Source: a virus
DNA length: 64,000 bases
Reading direction: 5' to 3' (one strand)
IMG/VR virus record: IMGVR_UViG_3300036944_001289
Coordinates: 1-64,000 of that record
Shown: one piece after another, positions 34,002 to 41,485 of the stretch
Numbering within the stretch: the first letter of the stretch is position 1
Layout: each line of letters begins with the position of its first letter
The notes under the pieces: model-generated
What the model was told of the DNA's origin: nothing
What the model saw: the letters and a program-made list of their open reading frames with translations, nothing else
Database searches by the model: none
Position numbers and translations under genes: made by a program

Positions 34002-34294
34002 CTCTGATTTAAATTACTATAATATGCAGTGCGACAATATATTGTACCTGAACCTGCTGTAGTTAATACACTTAATTGATCACTATTAGTAATACCTCTA
34101 AATACTACACCTTCAAGGCTACCTAAAAGAAAGGATCTACTAGCGTCAGTAGTATTAGCATCATATATAATAATATCTTGACCTGTTTTATTAGTTATAA
34201 GGATTTCACTACATTCAAAGCTAGACAGTTTCTTTAATGCTGTTGTTGCTATAAGATTAAATGAATAACAAAGGTTTAGATTTGTAAATGACAT
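33998..34294 (-). CDS. Hypothetical virion-associated protein, 98 aa
   Basis: Beta-rich protein preceding the adhesin, overlapping it by 4 bp, with a late-type box 5 nt before its ATG. Likely a structural or fibre-associated protein. No family recognised. Confidence 0.55.
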   Translation of the reverse strand: MSFTNLNLCYSFNLIATTALKKLSSFECSEILITNKTGQDIIIYDANTTDASRSFLLGSLEGVVFRGITNSDQLSVLTTAGSGTIYCRTAYYSNLNQR

Positions 34295-34299
34295 GTTAA

Positions 34300-34307
34300 T
34301 ATTTATT
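34300..34307 (-). promoter_or_regulatory. Late promoter-like box
   Basis: AATAAATA, 5 nt before the ATG at 34294. Confidence 0.6.
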
Positions 34308-34336
34308 CACTTGTAAGAAAACCCGCAATGTTAACT

Positions 34337-34951
34337 TTAAGTTGATACAGCCCAGGTACCTACACTAGCCGTAGGAGATGACCTAACTACATCATTTGTT
34401 GGTGTAATCTTAAAAGAGCCCACGCCTGCGCTTCCGACTAAGAAGGTTGCGGTATACCCGTAACCTTCAGAATATGTATTGATTGTACCTACGATGCTTT
34501 GTATTCTATTTGTAAAATCACTATCACTTACATCTCCAGGGTCAGCAATGTAATAATCTTCTGCACCTGGTACTGGTTCTATAGCGCCACTACCATCCCA
34601 ACCTAATGAAATTCCCCAAATTACCCCTGGTATACCAATTTCTAAAGTAAAGTATTGTTCAGTCATCCTAGTATCATTTCCAGCCTGAGCAAGTGTTACT
34701 GTGTATGTGTAAGATATAAGACTAGGCGGTGGTATCACTCTCTTATTAGAATCACCAGCGTTTAAATCTCCACCATGTTTTTCTAATAGATCATATTCTG
34801 CTCTTCTTTTTTCAAAAATAGTACGTTGCTCAGCTTCAAATTGTGCAGCAGCATCAAACGCTAACTTTTGTTGCAAACTACGTGGTATTGCTATTGTCTT
34901 TCCAGAAGAATAGTATGGTTGTCTTTGTAATTCTTTTAAATAGTGTTGCAT
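34337..34951 (-). CDS. Putative virion protein, 204 aa
   Basis: Helical N-terminal 70 residues (QRTIFEKRRAEYDLLEKHGG) then a beta-rich C-terminal domain with repeated GYT/GSG turns. The late-type box TATAAATA upstream supports a structural role. No family recognised. Confidence 0.6.
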   Translation of the reverse strand: MQHYLKELQRQPYYSSGKTIAIPRSLQQKLAFDAAAQFEAEQRTIFEKRRAEYDLLEKHGGDLNAGDSNKRVIPPPSLISYTYTVTLAQAGNDTRMTEQYFTLEIGIPGVIWGISLGWDGSGAIEPVPGAEDYYIADPGDVSDSDFTNRIQSIVGTINTYSEGYGYTATFLVGSAGVGSFKITPTNDVVRSSPTASVGTWAVST

Positions 34952-34966
34952 TTGTAATAATAATAA

Positions 34967-34974
34967 TATTTATA
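34967..34974 (-). promoter_or_regulatory. Late promoter-like box
   Basis: Exact T4 late consensus TATAAATA, 15 nt before the ATG at 34951. Confidence 0.7.
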
Positions 34975-35422
34975 GACCCACTCTTGTTATTGTTATTGGC
35001 ATAGGGTAACCACCAGAAGCAAGGAACCATTCATATACGTTCCATACATTTGATTCAGGACTATTTCCGTCCAGTGTCTGAGAATCTATTAAATCCCCTA
35101 TAGTCCAAAAACCTGGTCTCTCTTCTATAGGTGGATCTGGATAGAATCTCCAAAATATAGTTACAGTACCGTCGTTATTTTTATAAAAAGGTTTCTCATT
35201 GGTTAGACCACTTTGTAAGTAATATCTACCACTAAAATCTAGTCCATCATCAATATAAGCTCCTTTTACAAGCAAATAAGGGCGTGTATCTATATCTTTA
35301 TTAAGAGCTATCTTAAATTTTTTTAAACCACCTGGTGGTGTTGTTCTTCCTAGAGGTGGCGGTACACTCGATCCTTGTGTTCTAGGTACTATAGCCAGGC
35401 TCTGATTGTTAAACTTTACCAT
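34970..35422 (-). CDS. Putative virion protein, 150 aa
   Basis: Pro/Gly-rich N-terminus (GSSVPPPLGRTTPPGGLKKF), beta-rich remainder, no recognised domain. Its stop lies within the late box of the next gene. Confidence 0.55.
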   Translation of the reverse strand: MVKFNNQSLAIVPRTQGSSVPPPLGRTTPPGGLKKFKIALNKDIDTRPYLLVKGAYIDDGLDFSGRYYLQSGLTNEKPFYKNNDGTVTIFWRFYPDPPIEERPGFWTIGDLIDSQTLDGNSPESNVWNVYEWFLASGGYPMPITITRVGL

Positions 35423-35437
35423 ATATGTTATTTACTA

Positions 35438-35445
35438 TATTTAGA
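35438..35445 (-). promoter_or_regulatory. Late promoter-like box
   Basis: TCTAAATA, 15 nt before the ATG at 35422. Confidence 0.5.
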
Positions 35446-35986
35446 ACTTTTTCAAATAGATACTTGCCTGTTGTTTTTCTGTTAGTATTATTTGTTTTCC
35501 AGTCTGAGGTTCAAAAAATACTAAACCTTTATTAGTTAATGCAGCAACTATAGCATGATTATATTTTGCTGTTTTTGTTTCCTTTTCTGTAAACCATATT
35601 TCTGCTAAAGCGAGAGCTTGAGGTTTATTATTTCCCCATGTTATTTTAAAATATTCGATCTGTGCTCGAGCAATATAAGATGTTGCAAATTTGTTACAAT
35701 CAAATTTATCATCCCATTTTATAACATTCTGCGCAAATATTTCATCTCTCCATACTTCATAAAATTCAAATAACCAATCATAATTAACAACAGCGTAGTC
35801 TTTATCACCAGTAAAAGGAAATGATCCGCTGTTCTGAACTTTTGATAACAATTTCCATTGTGTATCTATAAAGTACGCAGGTATAGAGTCGTTTGTATAA
35901 GGTAAAGCATTAGTAGATTTCTTTGAGCATGAGCTTAAAGATATAACTAGTATGAGTAGAGTTATAAATGTAAGTAATTTCTTCAT
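35441..35986 (-). CDS. Lipoprotein with papain-like Cys-His pattern
   Basis: The 181-residue product has a signal peptide with lipobox ISLSSC (Cys20), so it should be lipidated and membrane-anchored. The mature part shows DCNKFATSY (Cys near 97), NHAIVAAL (His near 144) and FFEPQTGK near 157, an order seen in NlpC/transglutaminase-like cysteine hydrolases. It could cut peptidoglycan or act in superinfection exclusion; neither is shown. A late-type box lies 5 nt before the ATG, facing the plus-strand gene at 36.05 kb. Confidence 0.65.
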   Translation of the reverse strand: MKKLLTFITLLILVISLSSCSKKSTNALPYTNDSIPAYFIDTQWKLLSKVQNSGSFPFTGDKDYAVVNYDWLFEFYEVWRDEIFAQNVIKWDDKFDCNKFATSYIARAQIEYFKITWGNNKPQALALAEIWFTEKETKTAKYNHAIVAALTNKGLVFFEPQTGKQIILTEKQQASIYLKKF

Positions 35987-35991
35987 ACGTA

Positions 35992-35999
35992 TATTTAGT
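35992..35999 (-). promoter_or_regulatory. Late promoter-like box
   Basis: ACTAAATA, 5 nt before the lipoprotein ATG at 35986. Confidence 0.55.
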
Positions 36000-36019
36000 G
36001 GAACTTTAACCTAATAATA
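36000..36019 (+). promoter_or_regulatory. GGAAC promoter-like motif
   Basis: Reads GGAACTTTAACCTAATAATA, 51 nt before the plus-strand start at 36051. This gene also has a late-type box. Confidence 0.4.
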
Positions 36020-36037
36020 CATATTATTAGTTATTTG

Positions 36038-36045
36038 ATTAAATA
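36038..36045 (+). promoter_or_regulatory. Late promoter-like box
   Basis: ATTAAATA, 5 nt before the ATG at 36051. Confidence 0.55.
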
Positions 36046-36050
36046 ATACT

Positions 36051-37478
36051 ATGGGATCATTTGATTCAAATGTAGTGGTAAATTATCAGACTTTAGAATA
36101 TAATAAGTTTATACAAATAACTAACAATACTCAATTCCCTCCTGTTTCTGTAGTACGATTTAGTTCGCCTGATACAGTAGGGGTACAACCAGTTAGTTCA
36201 ATGGATGTATATTCTAAATACGCTGTTCTGGTTAAAAATGTTGATAACACTACTGCAAATTATACCGGTAACTTGAATATGGCAAGTGATGCGTTTGGTC
36301 GTACAAGAACATCTAGTCCATTAACTCTTTTTGATTCATCATTTAGATATGGTGATAACAGTCTTTGGTCTAATCTTACAGGTGGTACTACATCGACATC
36401 TGCTTCTGCTCAATTTATTCAAGCTCAAGGATTAATAGAGTTAAGAGTCGATGCATTAAGTGGTTCAAAAATATATAGAGAGACAACAAAAGTATTTTCT
36501 TATCAACCGGGTAAGAGTCTTCAAATAATGAATTCATTTAGTTTCAATCAAGCTAAATCTAATTTAAGACAGCGCACTGGTTATTTTGGTAATGATAACG
36601 GTATATATCTAGAATTAGATGATAGTACGCTTTATATGGTTGAACGTAGCATTACAAGCGGTTCAGTTGTATCTAATCGTATATCACAATCACAATGGAA
36701 TGTAGATCGACTTGATGGTACAGGTCCATCAGGTATTATTTTAGATATTACTAAATCACAAATTTTGTTTGTAGATATAGAGTGGCTTGGTTTAGGTACA
36801 GTTAGAACAGGCTTTATTATAAATGGTCAGTTTATACCTTGTCACTATTTTCATCATGCTAACGTAATTGATGTCACTTATATAACTACAGCTTCACTAC
36901 CTCTTAGATATGAGATAGAAAATAAAGCTGCTACAGCAAGTCCTAGTAAATTGAAGCAAGTATGTAGCACAGTAATATCTGAAGGTGGTTACGAATTAAG
37001 AGGTTTACAACAATCTGTTGGTACATTAATAACCGCACCAAAGAGTCTTGTTACAGCAGGCACATACTATCCTGTAATAACCATAAGATTGAGACCAAGT
37101 AGATTAGATGCTATTGTCATTCTAACAGCAATATCGTTAATGGGTGATGGTACAGGTATTTATAGTTGGAAGGTTATTGCTAGTGGTGTTTCAGCAGGTG
37201 GTACCGGTACATGGATAGATGCAGGTGGTAGCTCTTCTGTACAGTATAAACTTGACGCCACTAGTATAACAGGTGGTAGGGTACTAGCATCTGGTTACTT
37301 TAGTTCTAACGCTCAAGGTTCTACAACAATAGATATATTGAAAGAAGCTTTATTTAAGTTCCAACTTGAGAGAAATAGTTTTACCGGTGAATCTTATGAA
37401 CTAACACTTGCTGTAACAGCAAGTACTGATGTTGAGGTTGTTTACGGTTCTGTTGATTGGGAAGAGGTAAGTAGATAA
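36051..37478 (+). CDS. Phage structural protein, 475 aa
   Basis: Segments ASDAFGRTRTSSPLTLFDSS, FSYQPGKSLQ, RQRTGYFGNDNGIYLE and DGTGPSGIILDITKSQ match a beta-rich virion protein family I recall from T4-like and other marine myoviruses. It is probably part of the tail, baseplate or a decoration. The protein is Ser/Thr-rich with no catalytic motif. It is the only plus-strand gene between 0 and 50 kb of substantial size and runs head-on towards the tRNA array. Confidence 0.75.
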   Translation: MGSFDSNVVVNYQTLEYNKFIQITNNTQFPPVSVVRFSSPDTVGVQPVSSMDVYSKYAVLVKNVDNTTANYTGNLNMASDAFGRTRTSSPLTLFDSSFRYGDNSLWSNLTGGTTSTSASAQFIQAQGLIELRVDALSGSKIYRETTKVFSYQPGKSLQIMNSFSFNQAKSNLRQRTGYFGNDNGIYLELDDSTLYMVERSITSGSVVSNRISQSQWNVDRLDGTGPSGIILDITKSQILFVDIEWLGLGTVRTGFIINGQFIPCHYFHHANVIDVTYITTASLPLRYEIENKAATASPSKLKQVCSTVISEGGYELRGLQQSVGTLITAPKSLVTAGTYYPVITIRLRPSRLDAIVILTAISLMGDGTGIYSWKVIASGVSAGGTGTWIDAGGSSSVQYKLDATSITGGRVLASGYFSSNAQGSTTIDILKEALFKFQLERNSFTGESYELTLAVTASTDVEVVYGSVDWEEVSR

Positions 37479-37491
37479 TTTATTCTTTGTT

Positions 37492-37568
37492 TGGTGCTCA
37501 GGGAGGGATTTGAACCCATCACTATTCGGCTTCTAAGACCGACGCCTCTACCGTTGGGCTACCTGAGC
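37492..37568 (-). tRNA. tRNA, anticodon TAG (Leu), short variable arm
   Basis: Acceptor GCTCAGG/CCTGAGC, A73 and encoded CCA. The anticodon loop is CTTAGAA. The variable region is short (class I) although CUA is a leucine codon, and the outer T-stem pairs are mismatched. The identity is therefore uncertain. Confidence 0.7.
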
Positions 37569-37697
37569 ATATCCGTTACTTATCGGGCGAACGGAACGAA
37601 GGCCATATCCGAAGCCATAAGGCTTGGAGGTTACGGTTACAGAAGGCGAACTGCTGGACTTGCCTTGTTGAGTCGAACTCAGCCATTACCGTCAAAT
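37569..37697 (-). other. Inter-tRNA spacer, no clear gene
   Basis: An open frame of about 36 codons (starting MAEFDSTRQV) is present, but there is no promoter or tRNA fold. Probably precursor spacer. Confidence 0.3.
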
Positions 37698-37772
37698 TGG
37701 TCAGGAGCCAGAGAATCAAACTCTGCCACCCAGGTTCACAGCCTAGTATGCTAATCACTACATCATCTCCTG
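37698..37772 (-). tRNA. tRNA-His (GTG)
   Basis: Anticodon loop CTGTGAA, T-arm CAGAG-TTTGATT-CTCTG, CCA encoded. A T at -1 can pair with A73, in place of the usual G-1:C73 of tRNA-His. Confidence 0.8.
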
Positions 37773-37777
37773 ATAAA

Positions 37778-37870
37778 AGCTTTCGGTAAGTTTCTTCCCC
37801 TATACGGCTGAAATTGAAGTCATTCAGTTGTTCCAAGGTTTACACCACCAGCTTCAATTCTGGTCCGAAA
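37778..37870 (-). ncRNA. Stem-closed spacer next to tRNA-Cys
   Basis: Closed by CTTTCGG/CCGAAAG with an inner AATTGAAG/CTTCAATT stem. A similar spacer lies on the other side of the Cys tRNA (37951-38021). Confidence 0.35.
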
Positions 37871-37871
37871 G

Positions 37872-37947
37872 TGGAGCACCAGGTCGGATTTGAACCGACA
37901 TGAATCAGGGTTGCAATCTGAGCCGTAGCCTTTCCGGTCACTGGTGC
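37872..37947 (-). tRNA. tRNA-Cys (GCA)
   Basis: Acceptor GCACCAG/CTGGTGC, T73 (the expected Cys discriminator), CCA, loop TTGCAAC, T-arm GTCGG-TTCAAAT-CCGAC. Confidence 0.85.
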
Positions 37948-38022
37948 ATATTCTTTCGGATTGCAATTCCATCCGCCGAACTCAACGGCAGCATGCCTTG
38001 GTGCCAGATGGCCGAAAGAAAG

Positions 38023-38101
38023 TGGTGGGGGCAACCGGAATGCGAGCCGGCATTTTACCTGTGAGAGAGGTATGTCCTTTACGTTTTTAGACGATGTCCC
38101 C
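38023..38101 (-). tRNA. tRNA-Glu (CTC)
   Basis: Anticodon stem TACCT/AGGTA with loop CTCTCAC, 5' part GGGGACA-TC-GTCTA as in Glu tRNAs, CCA encoded. The T-loop has eight bases and the D-loop lacks GG, so it is somewhat degenerate. Confidence 0.7.
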
Positions 38102-38218
38102 ATAAATTGAGAACTTTTCAGTAGTATCGGTGATTAGACTTTCTGAAAAGAAAGAACAGACTTAAATCTAAAGATATACATCTTGGTTTCACCTACCATT
38201 GTTCTATTCTCAAATTTG

Positions 38219-38297
38219 TAGTTCGACCGACGGGATTCGCACCCGCGGGCAGACACTTTGCCAGCTTCTCTGCCTTACTAAACGGCGTCACGATCGA
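38219..38297 (-). tRNA. tRNA-like gene, identity undetermined
   Basis: Acceptor TCGATCG/CGGTCGA and T-arm GCGGG-TGCGAAT-CCCGT are good, but the D/anticodon region does not fold cleanly. A CTGGCAA loop would read GGC (Ala), yet its stem does not pair; GGCAGA/TCTGCC forms a longer arm instead. The 3' end reads ACTA rather than ACCA. Confidence 0.5.
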
Positions 38298-38329
38298 ACA
38301 TACTCGAAGATAATTAGTCTTCGAGAAAG

Positions 38330-38405
38330 TGGTGTCCCGTGGAAGAGTCGAACTTCCATCGTTCGGTCCGTAGCCGAAGGTTCTGATCCATTGAACTAAC
38401 GAGAC
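38330..38405 (-). tRNA. tRNA-Arg (ACG)
   Basis: Anticodon arm TTCGG-CTACGGA-CCGAA, acceptor GTCTCGT/ACGGGAC, A73, CCA. A34 would need conversion to inosine by the host enzyme. Confidence 0.88.
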
Positions 38406-38411
38406 ATAAAG

Positions 38412-38487
38412 TGGTGGAGAATACCGGCTTTGCTCCGGTCACCTATTGCTTGCAAAGCAATTGCTCTACTGAATGAGCTAACTCCCC
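38412..38487 (-). tRNA. tRNA-Ala (TGC)
   Basis: Acceptor GGGGAGT/ATTCTCC with the G3-U70 alanine identity pair, A73, CCA, anticodon arm ATTGC-TTTGCAA-GCAAT. Confidence 0.92.
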
Positions 38488-38518
38488 AATAAACTCTCCC
38501 TGAATTATGCTTCAATGC

Positions 38519-38554
38519 TATAATGTAAGTAATTGCGCAATTACTTACATTATA
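38519..38554. repeat. 36-bp perfect palindrome
   Basis: TATAATGTAAGTAATTGC followed by its exact complement, with no loop bases and no T run. It lies between tRNA-Ala and the 38.6 kb gene. Confidence 0.85.
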
Positions 38555-38588
38555 TTATGCATGAGAGGCACAGAGAGACTACTAAAAA

Positions 38589-38936
38589 TTATTGCTCTTT
38601 AAGCTTTCTATCAACATACGTTTTAAGATACTCTTTTAATTGAGATTTGTCTTGCCTTTTATCTCTCTCGATTATATTATCTATATATGTAAATAAAAAC
38701 TTTTGAGCTTCTTCTAAGCTACTTGTTGTAAACGTCTCACCATATGGCACGTTACGGAAATCATTAGATCCATTGACCAAAGGTAAGTACGTACCATCAT
38801 CTTTTTTTGTAACAGAGAGACGTCGACATTTATAATCTGGATACACCCAATTGAAAGGTTGTTGTTCTATATCAAGAACAACATGCCATTGATTTGGTTT
38901 ATCGAGTAAAGGACATCTGTATCTAGCTTTTCCCAT
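38589..38936 (-). CDS. Hypothetical protein, 115 aa
   Basis: N-terminal RYRCPLLDKPNQWHVVLDIE and C-terminal basic helix. No family recognised. It is the last gene before the tRNA-Ala end of the array, with a GGAAC motif 21 nt upstream. Confidence 0.6.
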   Translation of the reverse strand: MGKARYRCPLLDKPNQWHVVLDIEQQPFNWVYPDYKCRRLSVTKKDDGTYLPLVNGSNDFRNVPYGETFTTSSLEEAQKFLFTYIDNIIERDKRQDKSQLKEYLKTYVDRKLKEQ

Positions 38937-38937
38937 A

Positions 38938-38957
38938 CCAAATTTTATTTTTGTTCC
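38938..38957 (-). promoter_or_regulatory. GGAAC promoter-like motif
   Basis: Reads GGAACAAAAATAAAATTTGG, 21 nt before 38936. Confidence 0.5.
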
Positions 38958-38959
38958 TT

Positions 38960-39148
38960 CTAACAGTGGTAATTAATAAATCTATTTGCTTGTTTCTTAG
39001 TAAGTGTGTCTCTACTTGAAGTAAAAGATCTTGCTTTAGAACAAGTTATCTTACCTTTACCAAAGCGTTTAGTTACCTTTGCTTTAAATCTTCCAGGATG
39101 TCTAGCTTTATGTATATTGGCTTCAAAAAATAAACTAAACGTGATCAT
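38960..39148 (-). CDS. Small basic protein, 62 aa
   Basis: Highly basic (KARHPGRFKAKVTKRFGKGK) and probably nucleic-acid binding. 4-bp overlap with the gene upstream. Confidence 0.55.
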   Translation of the reverse strand: MITFSLFFEANIHKARHPGRFKAKVTKRFGKGKITCSKARSFTSSRDTLTKKQANRFINYHC

Positions 39149-39543
39149 TTTATTCTTAGACCTTCTGCTCTTAGAAATTTAAAGAAACTGGGTGCATCGT
39201 TTTCATATTTATCGTTAATTTCTATACTCATCTTATCTGTAGTCTTAGGGTTTGTACCTACTAATATCATCGTTATCTCTCTACTATCTTCAAAAGTATC
39301 TATAGCGTAAAATATGTTTAGAGGTTTTTCTTCTAGTTTTTTAATGATTGCTTGCTTTTTATCGTGTCTATTCAAACCGACAATACTTACTGTATCTTCT
39401 AAACTTTTACTAAAAAGACGTTGTATAGTGTTGTCGTAATCATCAGCCATCCAGAACATTATATAATAATCATCTGTTGTATCGTATCTTTTTGTAAACG
39501 CTATTTCAGTTAGATACTTTTCACTTATAATCTTGTCTTCCAT
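39145..39543 (-). CDS. Hypothetical protein, 132 aa
   Basis: The ATG at 39543 (MEDKIISEKYLTEIAF) is chosen because a late-type box ends 5 nt before it; the longer frame runs through that box. Mixed alpha/beta, no recognised domain. Confidence 0.6.
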   Translation of the reverse strand: MEDKIISEKYLTEIAFTKRYDTTDDYYIMFWMADDYDNTIQRLFSKSLEDTVSIVGLNRHDKKQAIIKKLEEKPLNIFYAIDTFEDSREITMILVGTNPKTTDKMSIEINDKYENDAPSFFKFLRAEGLRIK

Positions 39544-39548
39544 ACTAT

Positions 39549-39556
39549 TATTTATT
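39549..39556 (-). promoter_or_regulatory. Late promoter-like box
   Basis: AATAAATA, 5 nt before the ATG at 39543. Confidence 0.55.
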
Positions 39557-39578
39557 AGATACAGTATCAATACAAAAA

Positions 39579-39673
39579 TGGCGGAGGGTGAGGGAATTTA
39601 ACCCTCACCGGCTTTTAAGGTCCGGTTTTGTTTAGCAAACAAATGTAGCAAGAACAATATCTACCTACCCTCC
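39579..39673 (-). tRNA. tRNA-Ser (GCT)
   Basis: Class II tRNA with a long variable arm (ACCGG...CCGGT), anticodon arm TTTGT-TTGCTAA-ACAAA, G73 as expected for Ser, CCA encoded. Confidence 0.92.
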
Positions 39674-39676
39674 AAA

Positions 39677-40009
39677 TTATTTTAGCTTAATAAGGCACTC
39701 ACCGTATGCTTCAAGTTCACCTGTTACTTTTTGAAATTCAGCCTGTGTCATACTCTTCCAACTTCTCAGTTTAGAAAAGCATTGATCTGCTTTAGATTCA
39801 ATAAATTTTGGATTCTCTATATTTTTAATACATTCTTTGTATGGTATTTCTTTTGCTTTAAAGTGTTGAGCTGTAAGCAGTGATGGACCACCTTTTGCTC
39901 TTGCAGATGCTTCTATCTTTTTTGCACCTTTAGATCTAACATTGAAAAATTCTTGATTCTTTGCATCAAGGTTGGATAGAGTCTTTTCTATTAGAAGATC
40001 AAAATTCAT
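39677..40009 (-). CDS. Hypothetical protein, 110 aa
   Basis: Helical, Lys/Ala-rich with three Cys. A late-type box ends 5 nt before its ATG, so it may be virion-associated. No family recognised. Confidence 0.6.
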   Translation of the reverse strand: MNFDLLIEKTLSNLDAKNQEFFNVRSKGAKKIEASARAKGGPSLLTAQHFKAKEIPYKECIKNIENPKFIESKADQCFSKLRSWKSMTQAEFQKVTGELEAYGECLIKLK

Positions 40010-40014
40010 TTAAT

Positions 40015-40022
40015 TATTTATT
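40015..40022 (-). promoter_or_regulatory. Late promoter-like box
   Basis: AATAAATA, 5 nt before the ATG at 40009. It overlaps the stop region of the gene upstream. Confidence 0.55.
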
Positions 40023-40350
40023 AATCTATCTTTTGCAAAGCTATTCTATACATGAAAGATGTTGCACCGCCAGGGTATATATTAAGATGTATTACCTTTA
40101 GTTTCACTCCTTGCTCTTCAGCTAATTTAAGTATATTTTTTGTATATAAATTACCTGCTTTTGCAGCAACTGCATAATGCTTTTTAACTGTCTCTTCTTT
40201 ATTTTTACGTTTAGCTAAACTTCTGATTATATTAGAATCCGGATTATCAGGGTTAATATAAAGATTACTATCAGGTGTTATATAATCTTCATACTTTTTA
40301 AGTACGCTACCTTCGCGTGATAACATACTTTGTATCATGTGTTTACCCAC
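40021..40350 (-). CDS. Hypothetical protein, 109 aa
   Basis: GTG start at 40350, supported by a late-type box 5 nt upstream (an ATG at 40338 is the alternative). Basic helical N-terminal part, then KVIHLNIYPGGATSFMYRIA. No family recognised. Confidence 0.6.
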   Translation of the reverse strand: MGKHMIQSMLSREGSVLKKYEDYITPDSNLYINPDNPDSNIIRSLAKRKNKEETVKKHYAVAAKAGNLYTKNILKLAEEQGVKLKVIHLNIYPGGATSFMYRIALQKID

Positions 40351-40355
40351 TATTA

Positions 40356-40363
40356 TATTTAGT
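40356..40363 (-). promoter_or_regulatory. Late promoter-like box
   Basis: ACTAAATA, 5 nt before the GTG at 40350. Confidence 0.5.
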
Positions 40364-40376
40364 TAAGAAATAAAAA

Positions 40377-40450
40377 CATCCAGCGTAAGAATCGAACTTA
40401 CCGCATTGAGTTTTGGAGACTCTATCGCCTACCTTGGAACATGGCTGGAT
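40377..40450 (-). tRNA. tRNA-Trp (CCA)
   Basis: Loop CTCCAAA, acceptor ATCCAGC/GCTGGAT, G73 as expected for Trp. The CCA tail is not encoded, unlike most tRNAs here. Confidence 0.88.
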
Positions 40451-40453
40451 AAA

Positions 40454-40527
40454 TGGTTGGCCTAGAGGGAATTAAACCCCCATTTCTCGCTAATCAGGCA
40501 AGCACACTATCATTGTGTTATAGGCCA
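40454..40527 (-). tRNA. tRNA-Ile (GAT)
   Basis: Acceptor TGGCCTA/TAGGCCA, A73, CCA, anticodon arm CTTGC-CTGATTA-GCGAG. Confidence 0.9.
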
Positions 40528-40528
40528 G

Positions 40529-40604
40529 TGGCTGGAGCTCTCGGTATCGATCCGAGATCTTCTGCTCTTCATGCAGACGTGAGCACCTGCTTCACCAAAC
40601 TCCA
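40529..40604 (-). tRNA. tRNA-Phe (GAA)
   Basis: Anticodon arm TCTGC-ATGAAGA-GCAGA, T-arm CTCGG-ATCGATA-CCGAG, acceptor TGGAGTT/AGCTCCA, CCA. The discriminator is G rather than the usual A. Confidence 0.85.
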
Positions 40605-40796
40605 ATATGAGTTATTTAATAATCTACAGTGTCAACTCATCCACTGCAATGTCGTTCAATCTCTCCGAACTGTCAAGCCTTCTCTTCGTTGGATCAACGG
40701 CGGCTTTCCCTAAATTATTCCAATATTCAGACTTTTACTGCACTCTTTGATCATCACGACTATTGGAAATCGATGTGTTTTCTTTGTTAACAAAAA
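40605..40796 (-). other. Structured intergenic region
   Basis: No ORF or tRNA. Contains TTCCAATA/TATTGGAA and GAGTT/AACTC stems. Could hold a small RNA or be tRNA precursor spacer. Confidence 0.3.
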
Positions 40797-41087
40797 TTAT
40801 TTAAATTCCGAACTATCATATACATTACATAATAATGTAGCAAGTTCTTCTACTACATCTATTCTTTTTTCGTTTATTGGAGCATAATGACATCCAACAA
40901 ACTCTAAATCATCTATTAATTCACCAAGTAATCTATCCTGACTTTTTTCTCCATTTATAAAAACGGAATATGTTATTGCTCCAAAATTTATAGGATCTCG
41001 TTTTGCAACGAATTCAACATCTTTTATAGATGGATTTTTTTCCTTCATTTTGACTTTAATACGTTCAAGCGTTTCGTTTCTATTCAT
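40797..41087 (-). CDS. Hypothetical protein, 96 aa
   Basis: Begins NRNETLERIKVKMKEKN; mixed alpha/beta. Its ATG lies 5 nt after the tmRNA 3' end, so it is probably cut from the same precursor. No family recognised. Confidence 0.6.
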   Translation of the reverse strand: MNRNETLERIKVKMKEKNPSIKDVEFVAKRDPINFGAITYSVFINGEKSQDRLLGELIDDLEFVGCHYAPINEKRIDVVEELATLLCNVYDSSEFK

Positions 41088-41091
41088 AAAA

Positions 41092-41479
41092 TGGTGGAGG
41101 TGGCGGGAATTGAACCCGCGTGTTTAACCCAAACCTCACTATTATCTACAAGCTTAGTAGTATTTAATAACTATTTTAAGGTATACTACAACCTGTAGAT
41201 AGTGGTATACATTTATATACTAGAGAATCCCAATGTATAACTGACTCTCTAATCTCACTATATAACGAAATTAAATTTTAGTGAGAATCAAATCTAGTTT
41301 CGATCGCTGTTTATTAAGCAGCGAATGCAAGGGCCTCAACAGGAGCAGCGCTCTTGAAGAAGTTCTTGATGTAATTTACAATGTTGCCATTTGTAGTTTT
41401 GATACTAGTTATAGAGATAATATCAATCTCTGCTTGCAAATAGAGCTGTATCGAATTAAGTCGAATCCTGTACACCCCC
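41092..41479 (-). ncRNA. ssrA: One-piece tmRNA
   Basis: The acceptor stem GGGGGTG/CACCTCC contains the G3-U70 alanine pair, with A73 and an encoded CCA. The 5' part has ACAGGATTCGACTT, and the 3' part the T-arm CGCGGG-TTCAATT-CCCGC. A tag frame (about 41317-41397) ends ...VEALAFAA followed by tandem TAA TAA. The tag is about 27 residues, long compared with the usual 8-35, and ends AFAA rather than ALAA. The element would rescue stalled ribosomes and mark products for degradation. It sits inside the tRNA array. Confidence 0.93.
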
Positions 41480-41485
41480 ATAAAT

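Noticed and set aside
37576-38103. Minus-strand ORFs of 86 and 87 codons in the tRNA region
   Set aside because: They run through tRNA-His, tRNA-Cys and tRNA-Glu genes; the frames are by-products of tRNA sequence.
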